Below, one piece after another: positions 18,849 through 30,050 of a DNA stretch of 64,000 nucleotides. Below the pieces are notes generated by a model. It made no database searches and was not told the origin of the DNA. It was given only the letters and a program-made list of their open reading frames with translations. Position 1 is the stretch's first letter. Each line of letters starts with the position of its first letter. The translations under genes were made by a program, and so were the position numbers. Source of the DNA: Sorghum bicolor (Eukaryota > Streptophyta > Magnoliopsida > Poales > Poaceae); NCBI RefSeq assembly GCF_000003195.3, contig NC_012878.2, forward strand, positions 21,528,771 to 21,592,770, given 5' to 3'.

Positions 18849-20361
18849 TGTTGACACTAGCTAACACCACTTAGATACTAGGTTGTCATCCCTAGCATGG
18901 CGCCAGAGTGTACAAAGGTATTTATAAATGTAAAGGCTCTCTAGAAAATAATCTATTCTATCCGCAAGCGCACAGATAAAACACCTCATTGTAGCATTTC
19001 ACCAGGATAAGTATTCCAGGTATCGTTATTTATAATTTTGCTCTAGGGATCTCAAGAAGATGGAATTAAATCAAGGGACAAAATCTATCAAGGCATAGAC
19101 TAGAGATAAACTTGCAAGAACATGATTACTAATGAGAAACTCGTCACACAGTCACTTACTTTAGTAGGGGGTAAACCATAAAGATAATGATAATAAAGTA
19201 TAAGTTCATGGGTAGATAGCACAGCGATTAGAAAATAGACTACTCCTCATATATGTAGGTGATGTCGGATTAGCTAGAGAATGGATTCTAAGTTATCTAC
19301 TAACTACTAAGTCATAATCTACTCTAGTTATCTACAAGATCATATATAGCATAAAAGACTCTTCATTCATGTATAAGGAACATTGATAAAGTAAATCAGA
19401 ACATCGCATGACTTACTCCACAATACCGGTTCTGCCTGTCCTATCAACGGAGGGTGGACTATATAAGAATCAACGAAGCTGTCACTATCGCGAACTACCA
19501 CACGACCCGGCCAATAGGATACATTTGCAGATAAATAACATCTAAGCACCACGCTCACATGTGATCTATCACTTAACTCCCTCGCGACAAGAGCTAAGCG
19601 CTTTGCAAACTTATACATAAACTCATTATCAATTAGAACTATATCAAATATAGAACTAGAGCAAACTAAGAACATAATAATTAGAGACATAATGCAATTA
19701 GAACAATAGAATTAGAGAAAGATATGAATAATACCAATCTTTATTACCGAAGATCCGAATCCAGAGCGTAGTGCTCTACTTCTCTAATTGCTATCTAATC
19801 AACCTCTAAACTTGAAGGATTAGGGAGTAGCTAATTCTAATTCTATGTGGGAGAGAGATCTAAACCCTAACTTTGATGGCTACCTCTGAATAATGATTTC
19901 TCCTCTCCTCCTCCAGGGGCCAGGGGGTCTGGTTTTATAGTCCCCTCAAGTGAACGTGAGCCATTGGATCAAACTGACATAGATTGTATGGTTTAGATTG
20001 ATTCTTTAGGTCGGTGGAGTCTTGCCCCGAAGCAGAGTCCTGATTGGCCTCTTGGCCAGGGCGGGCGCCCAAGGGGGGTGGGCGGCCGCCCAGCTCTCGA
20101 GCCCGATTCGCGTCCCGTTCGTTCCCGTGGCTTCTGGATCCTTCTAGATTGAGGAAAATTGCGCGGCACGTAATTATCTCATTGTAAACATGACATGTGG
20201 ACCTTCTCTCCATATTTTCTGATAAACCCCTGCAGAAATAGATAAACACCAAAGCTCGTGGAATTCTGTCAGATAAAACCCTAATTCTAGATGTTTGTTT
20301 CATATTGATCCTTTTTCATGTTTATTTGATTATTAATTTTAGTACTTAAGGACCGTCAACA
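18849..20361 (-). repeat. Element D 5' LTR (1513 bp)
   Basis: Same length as the 3' LTR and nearly identical. TATA box 19933-19939 (minus), GC palindrome TGGGCGGCCGCCCA at 20079-20092, U5 motif TCTAAGCACCACGC at 19541-19554. It is followed by the right TSD copy, ATCAG. Confidence 0.94.
19933..19939 (-). promoter_or_regulatory. TATA box, element D 5' LTR
   Basis: Minus-strand GACTATAAAACC. As the 5' LTR copy it would drive the genomic RNA. Confidence 0.7.
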
Positions 20362-20366
20362 ATCAG
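20362..20366. repeat. Target-site duplication of D, right copy (ATCAG)
   Basis: Matches 11008-11012 exactly. Confidence 0.92.
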
Positions 20367-20926
20367 TTCGAACTGGAATAAAACGAGCAACCTTGGTCAA
20401 ACGATCTACAATAACCCAGATAGAGTCATAACCCTTAACAGAAGTTGGGAGTGCAAAGATAAAATCCATACTAACCTCTTCCCATTTCCAACCAGGAACT
20501 GACAAGGGTTGAAGCAAGCCTGCTTTCATGTGAACTGCCTTCACAACAACAGTTATCACAACGAGCAACAAAAGTAGCAATCTCCTTTTTCATCTTGGTC
20601 CACCAAAATAGAGGTTTCAGATCCTGATACATCTTGCTACTACCAGGATGGATAGACAACTTGGATGAATGAGCTTCAGATATAATCTGATTTCGGAGCT
20701 CATGGTCCTTTGGCACCACAAGCCGATCCTTGAACCACAGAATTCCGTTCTCATCGACCCGGAAATGCTTGGTTTATTCTTCTTTCATTTTCCTTTTTAT
20801 ATGGTGGATGCCTACATCTGTTTGCTGCAATTCGATGACTCGATTGCGAAGAGAACTCTCCAGAGCAATCTGGTGGAGCACTAGCGGGTGCATAAGACGT
20901 GACAACAATGGGTCTTCCATCTGAAC
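20362..20926 (-). pseudogene. Element C integrase N-terminal part (zinc-binding domain and first catalytic Asp)
   Basis: Reading the minus strand into D: a linker with VPKDHELRNQIISEAHSS, the HHCC zinc-binding region (SIHPGSSKMY, ARCDNC), LLQPLSVPGWKWEEVSMDFI, and IWVIVDRLTKVARFIPV with the first catalytic Asp of the DDE triad. A frameshift just after CDNC and a stop near 20770 break the frame, so the open parts are 20362-20580 and 20471-20719 in different frames. The gene continues across D at 11012. Confidence 0.82.
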
Positions 20927-22432
20927 TTAATGACATTGCGCTTTCCGACTCAAGGCATCCGCAACCACGTTTGCCTTGCCCGGAAGGTAGTGCACTTGAA
21001 GATTATAATCTTTAATCAGCTCAAGCCACCTTCGCTGTCGCATGTTCAATTCAGGTTGAGTGAAGATGTACTTGATACTCTTATGATCGGTGTAGATATT
21101 GCACAGATTACCCAGCAAATAGTGCCTCTAGATCTTCAAAGCATGAACAACCGCAGCCAATTCTAAGTCATGAGTACGGTAATTGACCTCATGCTTTCAA
21201 AGTTGGCACGAGGCATAAGAGATAACATGACCTTCTTGCATCAACACACAGCCGAGACTGATACCAGACGCGTCACAAAAGACATTGAAAGGCTTCTCGA
21301 TATCGGGTTGAGCTAGGACAGGAGCTGATGTCAGCAATGTCCTCAACTTGTGGAATGCCTCTTCACATTCAGGCGTCCACACAAACTTCTCATCCTTCTG
21401 AAGTAGGTGAGTCATAGGCTTGGATATTTTTGAGAATTCCGGAATGAAACGACGATAATACCCAGCCAGACCTAGAAAACTCCGAACCTCGTGCACCAAA
21501 GTTGGAACCTTCCAATCCAGGACTTCTTGCACCTTAGCCGGATCCATTGATATGCCTTCTTCAGATAAGACATGGCCCAAGAAAGGTACTTTCTTTAGCC
21601 AAAACTCGCATTTGCTGAACTTAGCATAAAGCTGATGCTCACGCAAGCGCATCAACACTACACACAGATGCTCTATATGCTCCTCTTCATTGCGAGAGTA
21701 TACCAAGATATCATCAATGAAGACCACCACAAACTTGTCCAGTTTGGGCATGAATACTGAATTCATGAGATACATGAAGTGAGCAGGTGCAATCGTAAGA
21801 CCGAAGGACATGACGAGATACTCATACAACCCATACCTCGTCGAGAAAGCTGTCTTAGGCACATCTTCAGGACGAATCTTGATCTGATGATACCTAGATC
21901 GCAAATCAATCTTGGAGAATACCTTAGCTTTAGACAATTGATCAAACAGGATATCAATGCGAGGAAGAGGGTACTTATTCTTGATGGTTACCGCATTCAT
22001 AGGACGATAGTCCACACACGTGCACAAGTACTGGTCCTTCTTCTTCACAAAGATAGCCAGACAACCCCAAGGAGAAGAACTAGGACGGATAAGACCCTTC
22101 TGTAACAACTCATTCAGCTGGGTCTTAAGCTCAGCTAGCTCGTTTGGCGGCATTCTATATGGTCTTCTAGAGATAGGAGTAGTACCTAGGAGCAATTCAA
22201 TTTTGAACTCCACATCCCGATCAGGGGGAAGCCCGGGAAAATCATCAGGGAATACATCCAGGAATTCACACACTACCGGAATATCCTTGATGGCCCTAGA
22301 TGTAACTGCATTCATCATGCTATGGATATGAATATCTCGAGGAAGTTGCACTAAGAACGCCTCTTTGGTATTCGGGTCTCTCAACATCACTACACGAGTG
22401 GTGGTGTCGATAAGAACTCCGTTGCCACTCAC
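20927..22432 (-). pseudogene. Element C reverse transcriptase-RNase H
   Basis: RT occupies most of 21197-22432. Motifs include [50 protein letters not shown], the catalytic [15 protein letters not shown] and [17 protein letters not shown]. RNase H starts in [13 protein letters not shown] and continues after an in-frame stop near 21197 through [12 protein letters not shown] and [14 protein letters not shown] (20927-21118). There are at least two stops in the RNase H part; the RT frame itself is open for about 400 codons. Strand and order agree with a Ty3/gypsy chromovirus. The apparent start at 22432 is a GTG codon after a frameshift from the protease. Confidence 0.9.
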
Positions 22433-22434
22433 TA

Positions 22435-22753
22435 TTTCATTCCCAGAATTACGTCTATACCCACGCCGGGTAGAACAACCAGATCAGCAAAGAAACTGAC
22501 AGTCTCCTATTTCTAGAGTTGCCCCCAAAACCACTTGATTTGTAGAAATATTATTTCCAGCAGCACTAATGCAATAGCTGCCTTTATCAAGCGTAACTGC
22601 CTTGAGATCATACTTAGACACAAAGTCTGAACTCACAAAAGAATGCGATGCTCCTAAATCAAAAAGCACAAGTGCATCACATTGGTTAACCAGAAACTTA
22701 CCAGCCATAACTACCTCACCAGCAGGGATTTCTTCCACAGTTGTATAGTGCAC
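22435..22753 (-). pseudogene. Element C protease
   Basis: Retropepsin with VLFDLGASHSFVSSDF as active site. The open frame 22484-22753 is bounded upstream by a stop and ends at a frameshift. The last strand of the fold (VGIDVILGM type) is recognisable in another frame before 22435, where a further stop and a one-base deletion separate it from RT. Confidence 0.8.
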
Positions 22754-23782
22754 ACGCCCCTAACAGACGTTCCCTTGGTTGCCCTTCTTTGGCGGGTAAG
22801 GACAGTTGCTTTGCTAGTGCCCTGTCTGATTACAGTTCTAGCACGGACGATTGGCAGGTGGAGTCTTGGCATAGCTGGGCCCAGTGTTGCCCCCAGGAAG
22901 AGCAATGGAGTACCCCTTGCGGAACCCCGTCTTCGCCTGATTCTTCTTTGCTGGAGGGCGATATCGTGTGTTAGGAGCTGGAGCACGATACTGGGGCCTA
23001 GCTGCCACTGGAGCCTTGGACTGAGACCCTGCCCCAGCCTCAAAAGCTCGCTTGTGAGTCTTGGTCGCAGTGTACACAGTGTTGTAATTCTCTTGGGTAA
23101 GAGCATCACTGACAAACTCATTGAAAGTTGCACACTTGGTGCCACCCATAGTCTCCAGCAGCTTGGGGCCAAGACCCCTCTTGAAGCTAGCAATCTTCTT
23201 CGACTCAGTGCTCACAAACTCAGGAGCATACCTCGACAAATGATTGAAAGCATGCAAGTAGTCCTTCAGAGTTTTGTTGCCCTGAGTTAACTGCATGAAC
23301 TCAGTATGCTTCATCTCCATGACCCCAAGAGGTATGAAATGCCCTTTGAAAGCTTCACGGAAGAGATTCCAGTCAACTACGGTGTTGTCTGGAAGAGCCT
23401 CCCTATGCTGATTCCACCAGATACCTGCTGGGCCCTGCAGTTGATGAGCTGCATACTCGGCCTTCAAACTATTAGTCAACCGAAGTAAGCGGAACTTTTG
23501 CTCCACCGTGTTCAGTCACTCCTTAGCCTGAAGGGGTTCTTCAGCCTCTCTGAAAGATGGGGGCTTGGTATCCATGAAATCCTCAAAACTGCTGTACTGA
23601 TTAGGTGCTGGCCCATGTTGTGCATTCCGACCACCCTGGTTTGCCATCTGATTGATGGTTTCAGTGAGCAGCCTCTGACTTTCCACCATCATTTGCATTA
23701 GCTTAGCTGGATTTGGTGGTGGTGGAGGAGGGGGTGGATTCATGTTCGCATGATTTTCAGCACCTCGAGTGCCACGAGACAT
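22754..23782 (-). pseudogene. Element C gag
   Basis: Start ATG at 23782 (MSRGTRGAENHANM) followed by a run of eight prolines. The capsid-type region has AAHQLQGPAGIWW, FKGHFIPLGVMEMKHTEF and LSRYAPEFVSTESKK. A basic linker leads to a CCHC zinc knuckle whose Cys/His pattern is intact in CNQTGH, but two TAG codons fall inside the knuckle. A TGA at 23516-23518 and another TAG after the knuckle also interrupt the frame. Stops at Trp positions (TGG to TGA/TAG) point to cytosine deamination on the opposite strand. Confidence 0.85.
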
Positions 23783-24150
23783 CTGTAAAGACACAGTCAG
23801 TGAGCATTGATGATGACAAGATTTGCCGTAGAAGAACTTATAATCATGCCTGAAAGTATTCGAGAGAATGACTTTACAGAAAAAGGCACAACAATTCAAT
23901 TCCACAAAACAACATCACCAATCCCAACACATGACACAGATATCCGAAAAATGCACGACAACGGAAAGTATCGTCACAACCGTTCAAACATGATAAAGTT
24001 AAACAACATCGGGTCCATGAACTTATTACATCATCACAGTACAGGCCACAAGTCTAAGATCAAGGTTCAGGATTACAACACGGTTACAAAAGAACTGCTG
24101 CCAAAGGTCAGACTACAAAAGATCCTCACAGGGTGACTACCAGCTACCCA

Positions 24151-25235
24151 CTACACTCCAGGCTCGTCGTCCGAGTCAGTGTCGAAGATCGCCTCTCCAT
24201 CCTCGTCGCTAACCAGCTCAAGTTCCTCATCCTCCACGTCCTCGTGCAAAGGTGGTGCAGCCGCGGCTGACCCATCTACCTCTATACCATCATCATCGGC
24301 CACGATCACCTGAGGTCCCACCTCTAGGAACACTGGTACAGGGCGAGGAACAGGGTGTAGCAAGTTGTTGAGATGGTGAATCTCCACAAGATCAGCCTCA
24401 ATCTGATCCTGCATATAGTTCTCCCGCTCAAGCGACTGGAAACGGTGCATCTCCCATGCCCGACGCCTGTTCTCCGACATACGGAGTACAGTATCTCTCT
24501 CACGAGTGATCTGCACCAAGCGCTGCTGCACGGTCTCCTTCTCTCTGGCCAACTGATTCATCTGGTCCTGCTTATGATCTTTCTCTCTAATGGCCTTCAC
24601 CCACTGCTTCCTGCGGTACTCCGCAATGTCCTCCCAGTCATTGCGGTCCTTCCAAGCTTGCTCCTGGAGTCTAGCTTGCTTGCGAAACTTACGAGCACGC
24701 TTTTCAGCTTTCTGTTGCATCTCCTGAGCCCGGCGAACAGCCACCATCACCTGTGCATAGGTGTCCTCTCGCTGACTGAACAGCTTGAGCACAGCCATCA
24801 TAGCAGTCATAGCAGGACTGGAGCTCTCAGCTCGCTCTCCTCAGCCTCGGACCAACGCACAACCATCAGCTTGCTTCCACTCTACTGCTGCTGGGTCAGC
24901 ATGGGGAATGGAGGCCGCTGGTCCTCCTATCAGCTCATCGCCAAACCTCTGACAGATGTTGAGCAGCATAGATGGGCCGCAACCTGAGCCGCTTCCCATG
25001 GGGTCTGCCCATCTGAGTTGTAGGTCCACCCAGTCCATGCAGGCCTGCCCCCATGTGGTGGGACAACTCCCTGCACAGCGAACCACTACAAGTCTCCTAT
25101 CATGTCCACCTCCCACCAAGAGTACTGAGGTGGCTCAGTATACCCCACTGACTGCAGAACCCTCCAAAGCAGAGTAGGAGTGACAAACTCGCTCAGAAAG
25201 GTGTCACTGGGGAGAGGTGAGGCGGGCACGTCCAT
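24151..25235 (-). pseudogene. Element C upstream ORF: charged coiled-coil protein with acidic tail
   Basis: Between the primer site and gag lies an ORF with ATG at 25235 (MDVPASPLPSDTFLSEF). It passes a TAG, then shifts frame near 24970, where PWEAAQVAA in one frame passes to LNICQRFGDELIGG in the other. A TGA at 24841-24843 precedes the long open part 24151-24810. That part is a highly charged helix-forming region (repeated RE/KQ/EK heptads, about 110 residues), then a Pro-rich hinge and a very acidic C-terminus (DEDGEAIFDTDSDDEPGV). It is separate from gag. I recall similar ORFs in grass chromoviruses of this type; function unknown. A DNA/RNA-binding or Gag-partner role is only a guess. Confidence 0.6.
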
Positions 25236-26030
25236 CTGTGCAAAGGAATAACTGTGGGTAAGAGAGGATTAATTAAGCAACATTTATTTAATTAAAAGGA
25301 ATGATATTGTAAGGGGAGGAGTAGACAGAATGTATTTATGAATTTGATATGATGCATGCACGAACCGTACGTCCTCACAAACTTAGGAAATTAATATTCT
25401 ATCGGATATACGGTGGCATACATTCGTCTCTCGATACAGTAACTATCAATTTTCACGTGCGTTGTTAGAGTACCTACAGAAAACTTCATTGCAGCCCAAC
25501 AATTCCCAATATCTCACTCAAGAAAGCAGTAAACTAAGTGCACATTGCTTATACATGCCCAACATGCACAAACAACGACTCCATAGCTACCTGAGAAATG
25601 AAATACTCCCCAATTAAGTTTCTTTCGTAGTTCCATGGTTTGACATGCAACCACTCCAGAAAACCACCACGAACACTCCCCTAGACCGCCATTTGGATGA
25701 TCATGCTCTCACAGCTCACACTTACCAGAGCGTAGGTGCGACGTTGCATAATTTAAATCTAGCGACATATGTGGCTAATTCACATATGAAGGCTACCTCT
25801 ACTATTAGACCACAGGGTAGCATAGTGCGGTCAACACACATCCATACCTGAGTACTGCCGGAAATGCATAAATAAAACCCTCCAAGTCAGTACATAAATA
25901 GCCACCTAGTGTCCTTATATGGGCAAGGAGGATTCGACCACTGGCATAATTTAGGTATTGATTCTTACACTTTATATAAAAACTCTTTTGTTTTTAAATA
26001 CACAAACGCTGCATTTATAATGCTGAACTT
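25236..26030 (-). other. Element C 5' leader
   Basis: About 800 bp between primer site and the coiled-coil ORF. No credible ORF, tRNA or repeat is seen; short frames on both strands look random. Confidence 0.5.
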
Positions 26031-26042
26031 GCTTCGATACCA
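26031..26042 (-). other. Element C primer-binding site (Met-type)
   Basis: Minus-strand TGGTATCGAAGC, 2 nt from the LTR edge. It starts with the TGGTATC typical of tRNA-iMet primer sites, with mismatches in the second half. Another tRNA cannot be excluded. Confidence 0.65.
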
Positions 26043-26044
26043 GC

Positions 26045-27146
26045 TGTCACTGAACCGACCAAATTATAAGAGTTCAAGTGTTGAAACGATCAACTAGCAA
26101 TCAAGTTTCCAGACTTGAGCCCATATAACCCTGGTAGTCAACTGAAATCACGAAGGACTTCAAACCAACTTGCAACAAACCAAGATCATAATAGTTCAAC
26201 ATAATACAGCGAATGTTACATAGTCAACCATTGCCAACGAAGCGGCATCACATCGGAGTTACTTAGTTATTACAACACAAGTTTTGGAGTAGCGGAAGCA
26301 AAATAGTTTACACACACACATTTCATAAGTTCTTGTTACTGCCAGAGTCTCATCTCATCCACCAAAAGCATCAATGTACGAAGTCGTTAGAGGACCGTGC
26401 GCAATGGTTTAGTCCTCATCCCCAGCGGGATGGAGACAGGTCTTGCAGAAGCCATCATAAAAGACATCATCTGCAACAGGTGGGAATAAACCCTGAGTAC
26501 GAGGATGTACTCAGCTAGACTTACCTGTCTAGTCAAACATAAAGACACCAAGGATCATGCAAGGCCGAGTATAAAGTGTAGCTGGCTTGACTCAACATTT
26601 GCCAAAAGCTTAAGTGGATACTACATCATTTGTAAAGGCATCATATTAATCATCATTAGCCTACCACTAGATTAGCACCTGGACTAAACACTTCACTTGA
26701 TTATTACAAGCAATAATAACCATATCAAGTTCATCATATGTTCTTCCTTGATATCATCAACATCATTATCAAGAACCATTGTACTTAGTGAATGCTATGG
26801 TTGCCGCTGCTCTGTCAAGTTCTCACTATCCGGGAGAGACGGCGATTCGAATCGATTCCTACCCAGCTGGAGGGTTATTCCTAGCACTCACCCAAGCATC
26901 CCCCGTCGGAGAGCAAGCGGGTCACCTTTGGTACGACTTCAGAATCGCGGCTCCAATCAGCGCCGCACTCCCAGGGCTACCACTTTGCCAGGGAGGTCAG
27001 GACTTTTAACTCACCTGCCTTTGGTCTTAAGCCAATGGTCCGCCGCACACCGCACTTCCTCCGGTAGTGCGCACTTTATACTTGCCGGTCTTTCGGCCTG
27101 AGTCATACTACTAGGCTTCGCGGTCGGAACGAGTTATCTGGCCAAC
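26045..27146 (-). repeat. Element C 5' LTR, part 1 (U5 end)
   Basis: Plus-strand edge TGTCACTGAACC, homologous to TGTAACAGAACC at 57744 in I. It includes the block CACTATCCGGGAGAGACGGC, shared with 58527 in I. Interrupted at 27146 by E, whose TSD CCAAC occupies 27142-27146. Confidence 0.85.
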
Positions 27147-28486
27147 TGTTGACGGTCCTTAAGTATCAAATTTAACTATCAAATAAACAAATAAAAGGAT
27201 CCAAATGAAATCAACATCGAGACTTAGGGTTTTATCTGACAGAATTCCACGAGTTTTGGTGTTTGTCTATTTCTGCAGGGGGTTATCAGGAAATAAGGAA
27301 GAAAGGCCCACACGTTGGGATTACATAGAGATATTAACGTGCTGTGCAATTATCTTACATCTAGAAACTCCAGAAGCCACGAGACCGAAGCGGAGGCGAA
27401 ACTGGGCCAGAGACAGGGCGCCCGCCCTGTCCTACTGGGCGCCCGCCCACCTTCTGTGGCCAATCAGGCTCAATCTCGCGGATTATGCTCCACCGACCTA
27501 AAGGATCAAGAATAACCGTTCAATCAATGTCGGTTTGATCCGACGGCCCAGATTCACTTGAGGGGACTATAAAACCAGACCCCCTGGCCCCAGGAGGAGG
27601 CAACCCCTTGATCATTATTCATTATTCATAGACAGAGCAAAAGCTAGGGTTTAGAGATGAGAGCTCTCCTCTCTTCTCTAAACTAGAGTAGATCTAGATA
27701 GTAGCGAGATGGAGAGCGAAGGAGGATTAGAGGACAGGCTAGCCTGTCGGTTCTTCCTCCGGTTGTACTTCGCCATGATCAAGCTCTAATCAAGCTTGCT
27801 CATGGGATGACTCTGGTAATCTACTTCTAATTCATTATGCAATTACTAATCATGTATGTTTTGGTTCACAACTCTTTTGAGTACTTCTAATCTATAGGAC
27901 CCTATAGGTTAGAGTTGTAGTATAGGTGTAAGCGTGGTGCTTAGACCTAGATTACTTGTGGATATCCCCTGACTAGCTGGATCGTGTGGTAGGCCGCGTA
28001 GGTGACAGTTAGGTTGGTCCCCTGTAGTCCACCTCTCGTTAGCAGGACGGGTAGGGTTTATCGGCCTATGGATAAGCATCCTTTGTGGTGTACTCTTATC
28101 ACGTGGTTCGTCCCAGACATAGACATACCCCTTTGAAGTAGAGAAACCATAGTTATTCTCTCTATTCTGCTACCATCGCCCATATACTAGAATTGCTCTA
28201 CTCTCTATTCCCATATTATTACCCATTGTTATCTTACCTTTAATATTGTTCTTATTCAATTCTACTATCTTTCCTATTTATACCTATCTATCTATCTTGG
28301 TTAAGTTAGAGCGTAGTTGGTTCTCCCGGTTCCCTGTGGATACGATAAAACCATTAACCGGGTAAAAGCTTCAACGGTATCCGTGCGCTTGCGGATTATC
28401 TGTGTGCGTATAAATACCATAGTACACTCTAGTGCCACGCTGGGGATGACAACCTAGTATTCAAGTGGTGTTAGCAAGTGTCAACA
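27147..28486 (+). repeat. Element E 5' LTR (1340 bp)
   Basis: TGTTGACGGTCC to AAGTGTCAACA. Two GC-rich hairpins at 27414-27449 (CAGGGC-GCCC-GCCCTG and TGGGC-GCCC-GCCCA), TATAAAA at 27568-27574, GCGTGGTGCTTAGA at 27932-27945. Confidence 0.92.
27568..27574 (+). promoter_or_regulatory. TATA box, element E 5' LTR
   Basis: GGACTATAAAACC about 120 bp downstream of the GC-rich hairpins. Equivalent boxes lie at 34129 (E 3' LTR), 37388 and 43936 (G). Confidence 0.7.
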
Positions 28487-28494
28487 AGCATTTT

Positions 28495-28512
28495 TGGCGC
28501 CGTTGCGGGGGA
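28495..28512 (+). other. Element E primer-binding site (tRNA-Asp)
   Basis: TGGCGCCGTTGCGGGGGA, one mismatch to the tRNA-Asp complement. Confidence 0.88.
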
Positions 28513-28644
28513 AATGGTTGCTGAGTTGACTACGAACTAGCTTAATCATTTTCTAAAAAAAATAAAAAAATATATTTTCCTTTTATCCTTTGCCTCATCT
28601 CTGCTAATCTTTCTTCTTATCCAATCCTTGATCTCTGCTCTATC

Positions 28645-30034
28645 ATGAATTCAAACATGTCTATCTATGAATTTCATAGGCCTACGGGCACACATCTCGA
28701 ACCACCAAAATCTTCAAAGCCTATCATAGCATCTAGTTTTGAGATAGACCCCGAATACATAGAATTTGTTCAAAACCAACCTTTCTCAGGAGAAGGTGAG
28801 GAAAACCCATACACACACCTAAGAGAGTTTTATCAAGTCTGTGACCTCCTTCGCATAGAAGGAATGTCCGATGAGACCCTCAAATGGAAGCTCTTTCCGT
28901 TCTCTTTAACGGGAAAAGCTAGACATTGGTATAAACTCAAAGTACGGAGTGTTCATGGAGATTGGAAGGAGTTACATAATAGTTTTCTTTTAAAATATTT
29001 TCCAATCTCTAAAGTGGTGGAACTTCGGAGTCTAGCTTGCTCAAAAAAGTGAGATTATTTCTTTTAGACAACTAGAAGAAGAATCTCTTGGCAAATCATG
29101 GGACCGCTTTATTAACCTTACTCTCACTGGCCCAAAGCTTTCTATTCCAGAAGAAGTTCTTCTAATTCACTTTTTTGAGGGCCTTAGTGGGGAAAATAAG
29201 CAAACCTTGAATATAGCCTCTAGAGGATCCTACTATCACCTACCTGCTAGTGAAGCTTGGAATTTGATTGATTTATTAAGTGGAAAGTCTCCTAGCTTTT
29301 ATATCCCTGGGAAAGAGACAGAACTAGTTCCTAGACAAGAAGAAGAAGTTTCGATAGCCAGATCACAACCACTTCAATTCCAAACTTTAGCTATCGATCC
29401 TAAACCATCAATACCCCAAAATTCTCCAAGGGAGGAAGGAATTCCGACCTTAAATCTTTCAGATGCTGATGGTTTAGACTTCTGGTTCCATAAGAGACCT
29501 TCATGCAGGGATAATTCAAATCCTCGCAATAATGGTTCTCTTAGAGAATGTCCTGGTTCCTGTTATGAAGAAGTCGAGGATGACAGATCAAGTAAAGGAG
29601 AGCTAAGCCATATTGAAAATTCTAACACCTCCTCTTTCCTGATCACAAGTTCTAAATGGCTAGAATGTGTAGAATGGATGGATAAGGAAGAAGCCTTAAT
29701 GAATTCTGAATTTGGTTCAATTTCAAATGGTGAGTTCTTGACTCCCTTTGAAGATGGGATTCATCCAACTATAGAAGAGGACATAAGTGAGACCAATCCA
29801 AGAGGAACTCTAAACATTCAGATTGGAGATGAAGATAACATTAATGAGCATGGAATTTATTTCATAGCCACTTTGTTTAATCCATGCTCATATGCAACAT
29901 CTTCCCAATCTATTGGTCTCTCCAACATCACCACATTTGAGATCTCCAACCCCCTCTTCCTTTCTATTTATAAAAACTTTAAAAGGGCGGTTGTCGATGC
30001 ATATGTCTATAATAAATATTGCAGATCTCGTTGA
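28645..30034 (+). pseudogene. Element E gag, frameshifted
   Basis: Starts at ATG 28645 (MNSNMSIYEFHRP) and matches the intact G gag closely. Near 29030-29050 about 20 bases replace one base of G (net +19), shifting the frame; the first open part ends at 29052. The second frame then runs to TGA 30032-30034 with the same C-terminus as G (DAYVYNKYCRSR). The capsid-type region has ENPYTHLREFYQVCDLLRIEG and KLFPFSLTGKARHWY. There is no zinc knuckle or protease. The apparent start at 29207 is a TTG inside the frame. Confidence 0.88.
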
Positions 30035-30050
30035 GTTGATCTTGATATAG

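Larger units (their letters stand above)
11013..20361 (-). mobile_element. Element D: complete Athila-type non-autonomous element, gag-PR plus ORF2
   Basis: 9349 bp, intact at both ends: LTRs of exactly 1513 bp each, terminal TGTTGAC/GTCAACA, TSD ATCAG, a perfect tRNA-Asp primer site and a polypurine tract. It encodes gag-protease and ORF2 but no RT, RNase H or integrase. By eye the two LTRs differ at only about a dozen positions, so this is among the youngest insertions in the window. It splits the integrase gene of C between the Asp and Tyr codons of the segment RTDYRPH. Confidence 0.95.

Noticed and set aside
22020..23290. Plus-strand ORFs opposite RT and gag of C
   Set aside because: Shadows of the pol/gag frame on the minus strand, without motifs.
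27414..27449. Possible rho-independent-like terminator or CRISPR-like repeat from GC-rich inverted repeats
   Set aside because: The context is a eukaryotic LTR upstream of a TATA box. There is no T-run and no spaced direct repeats.
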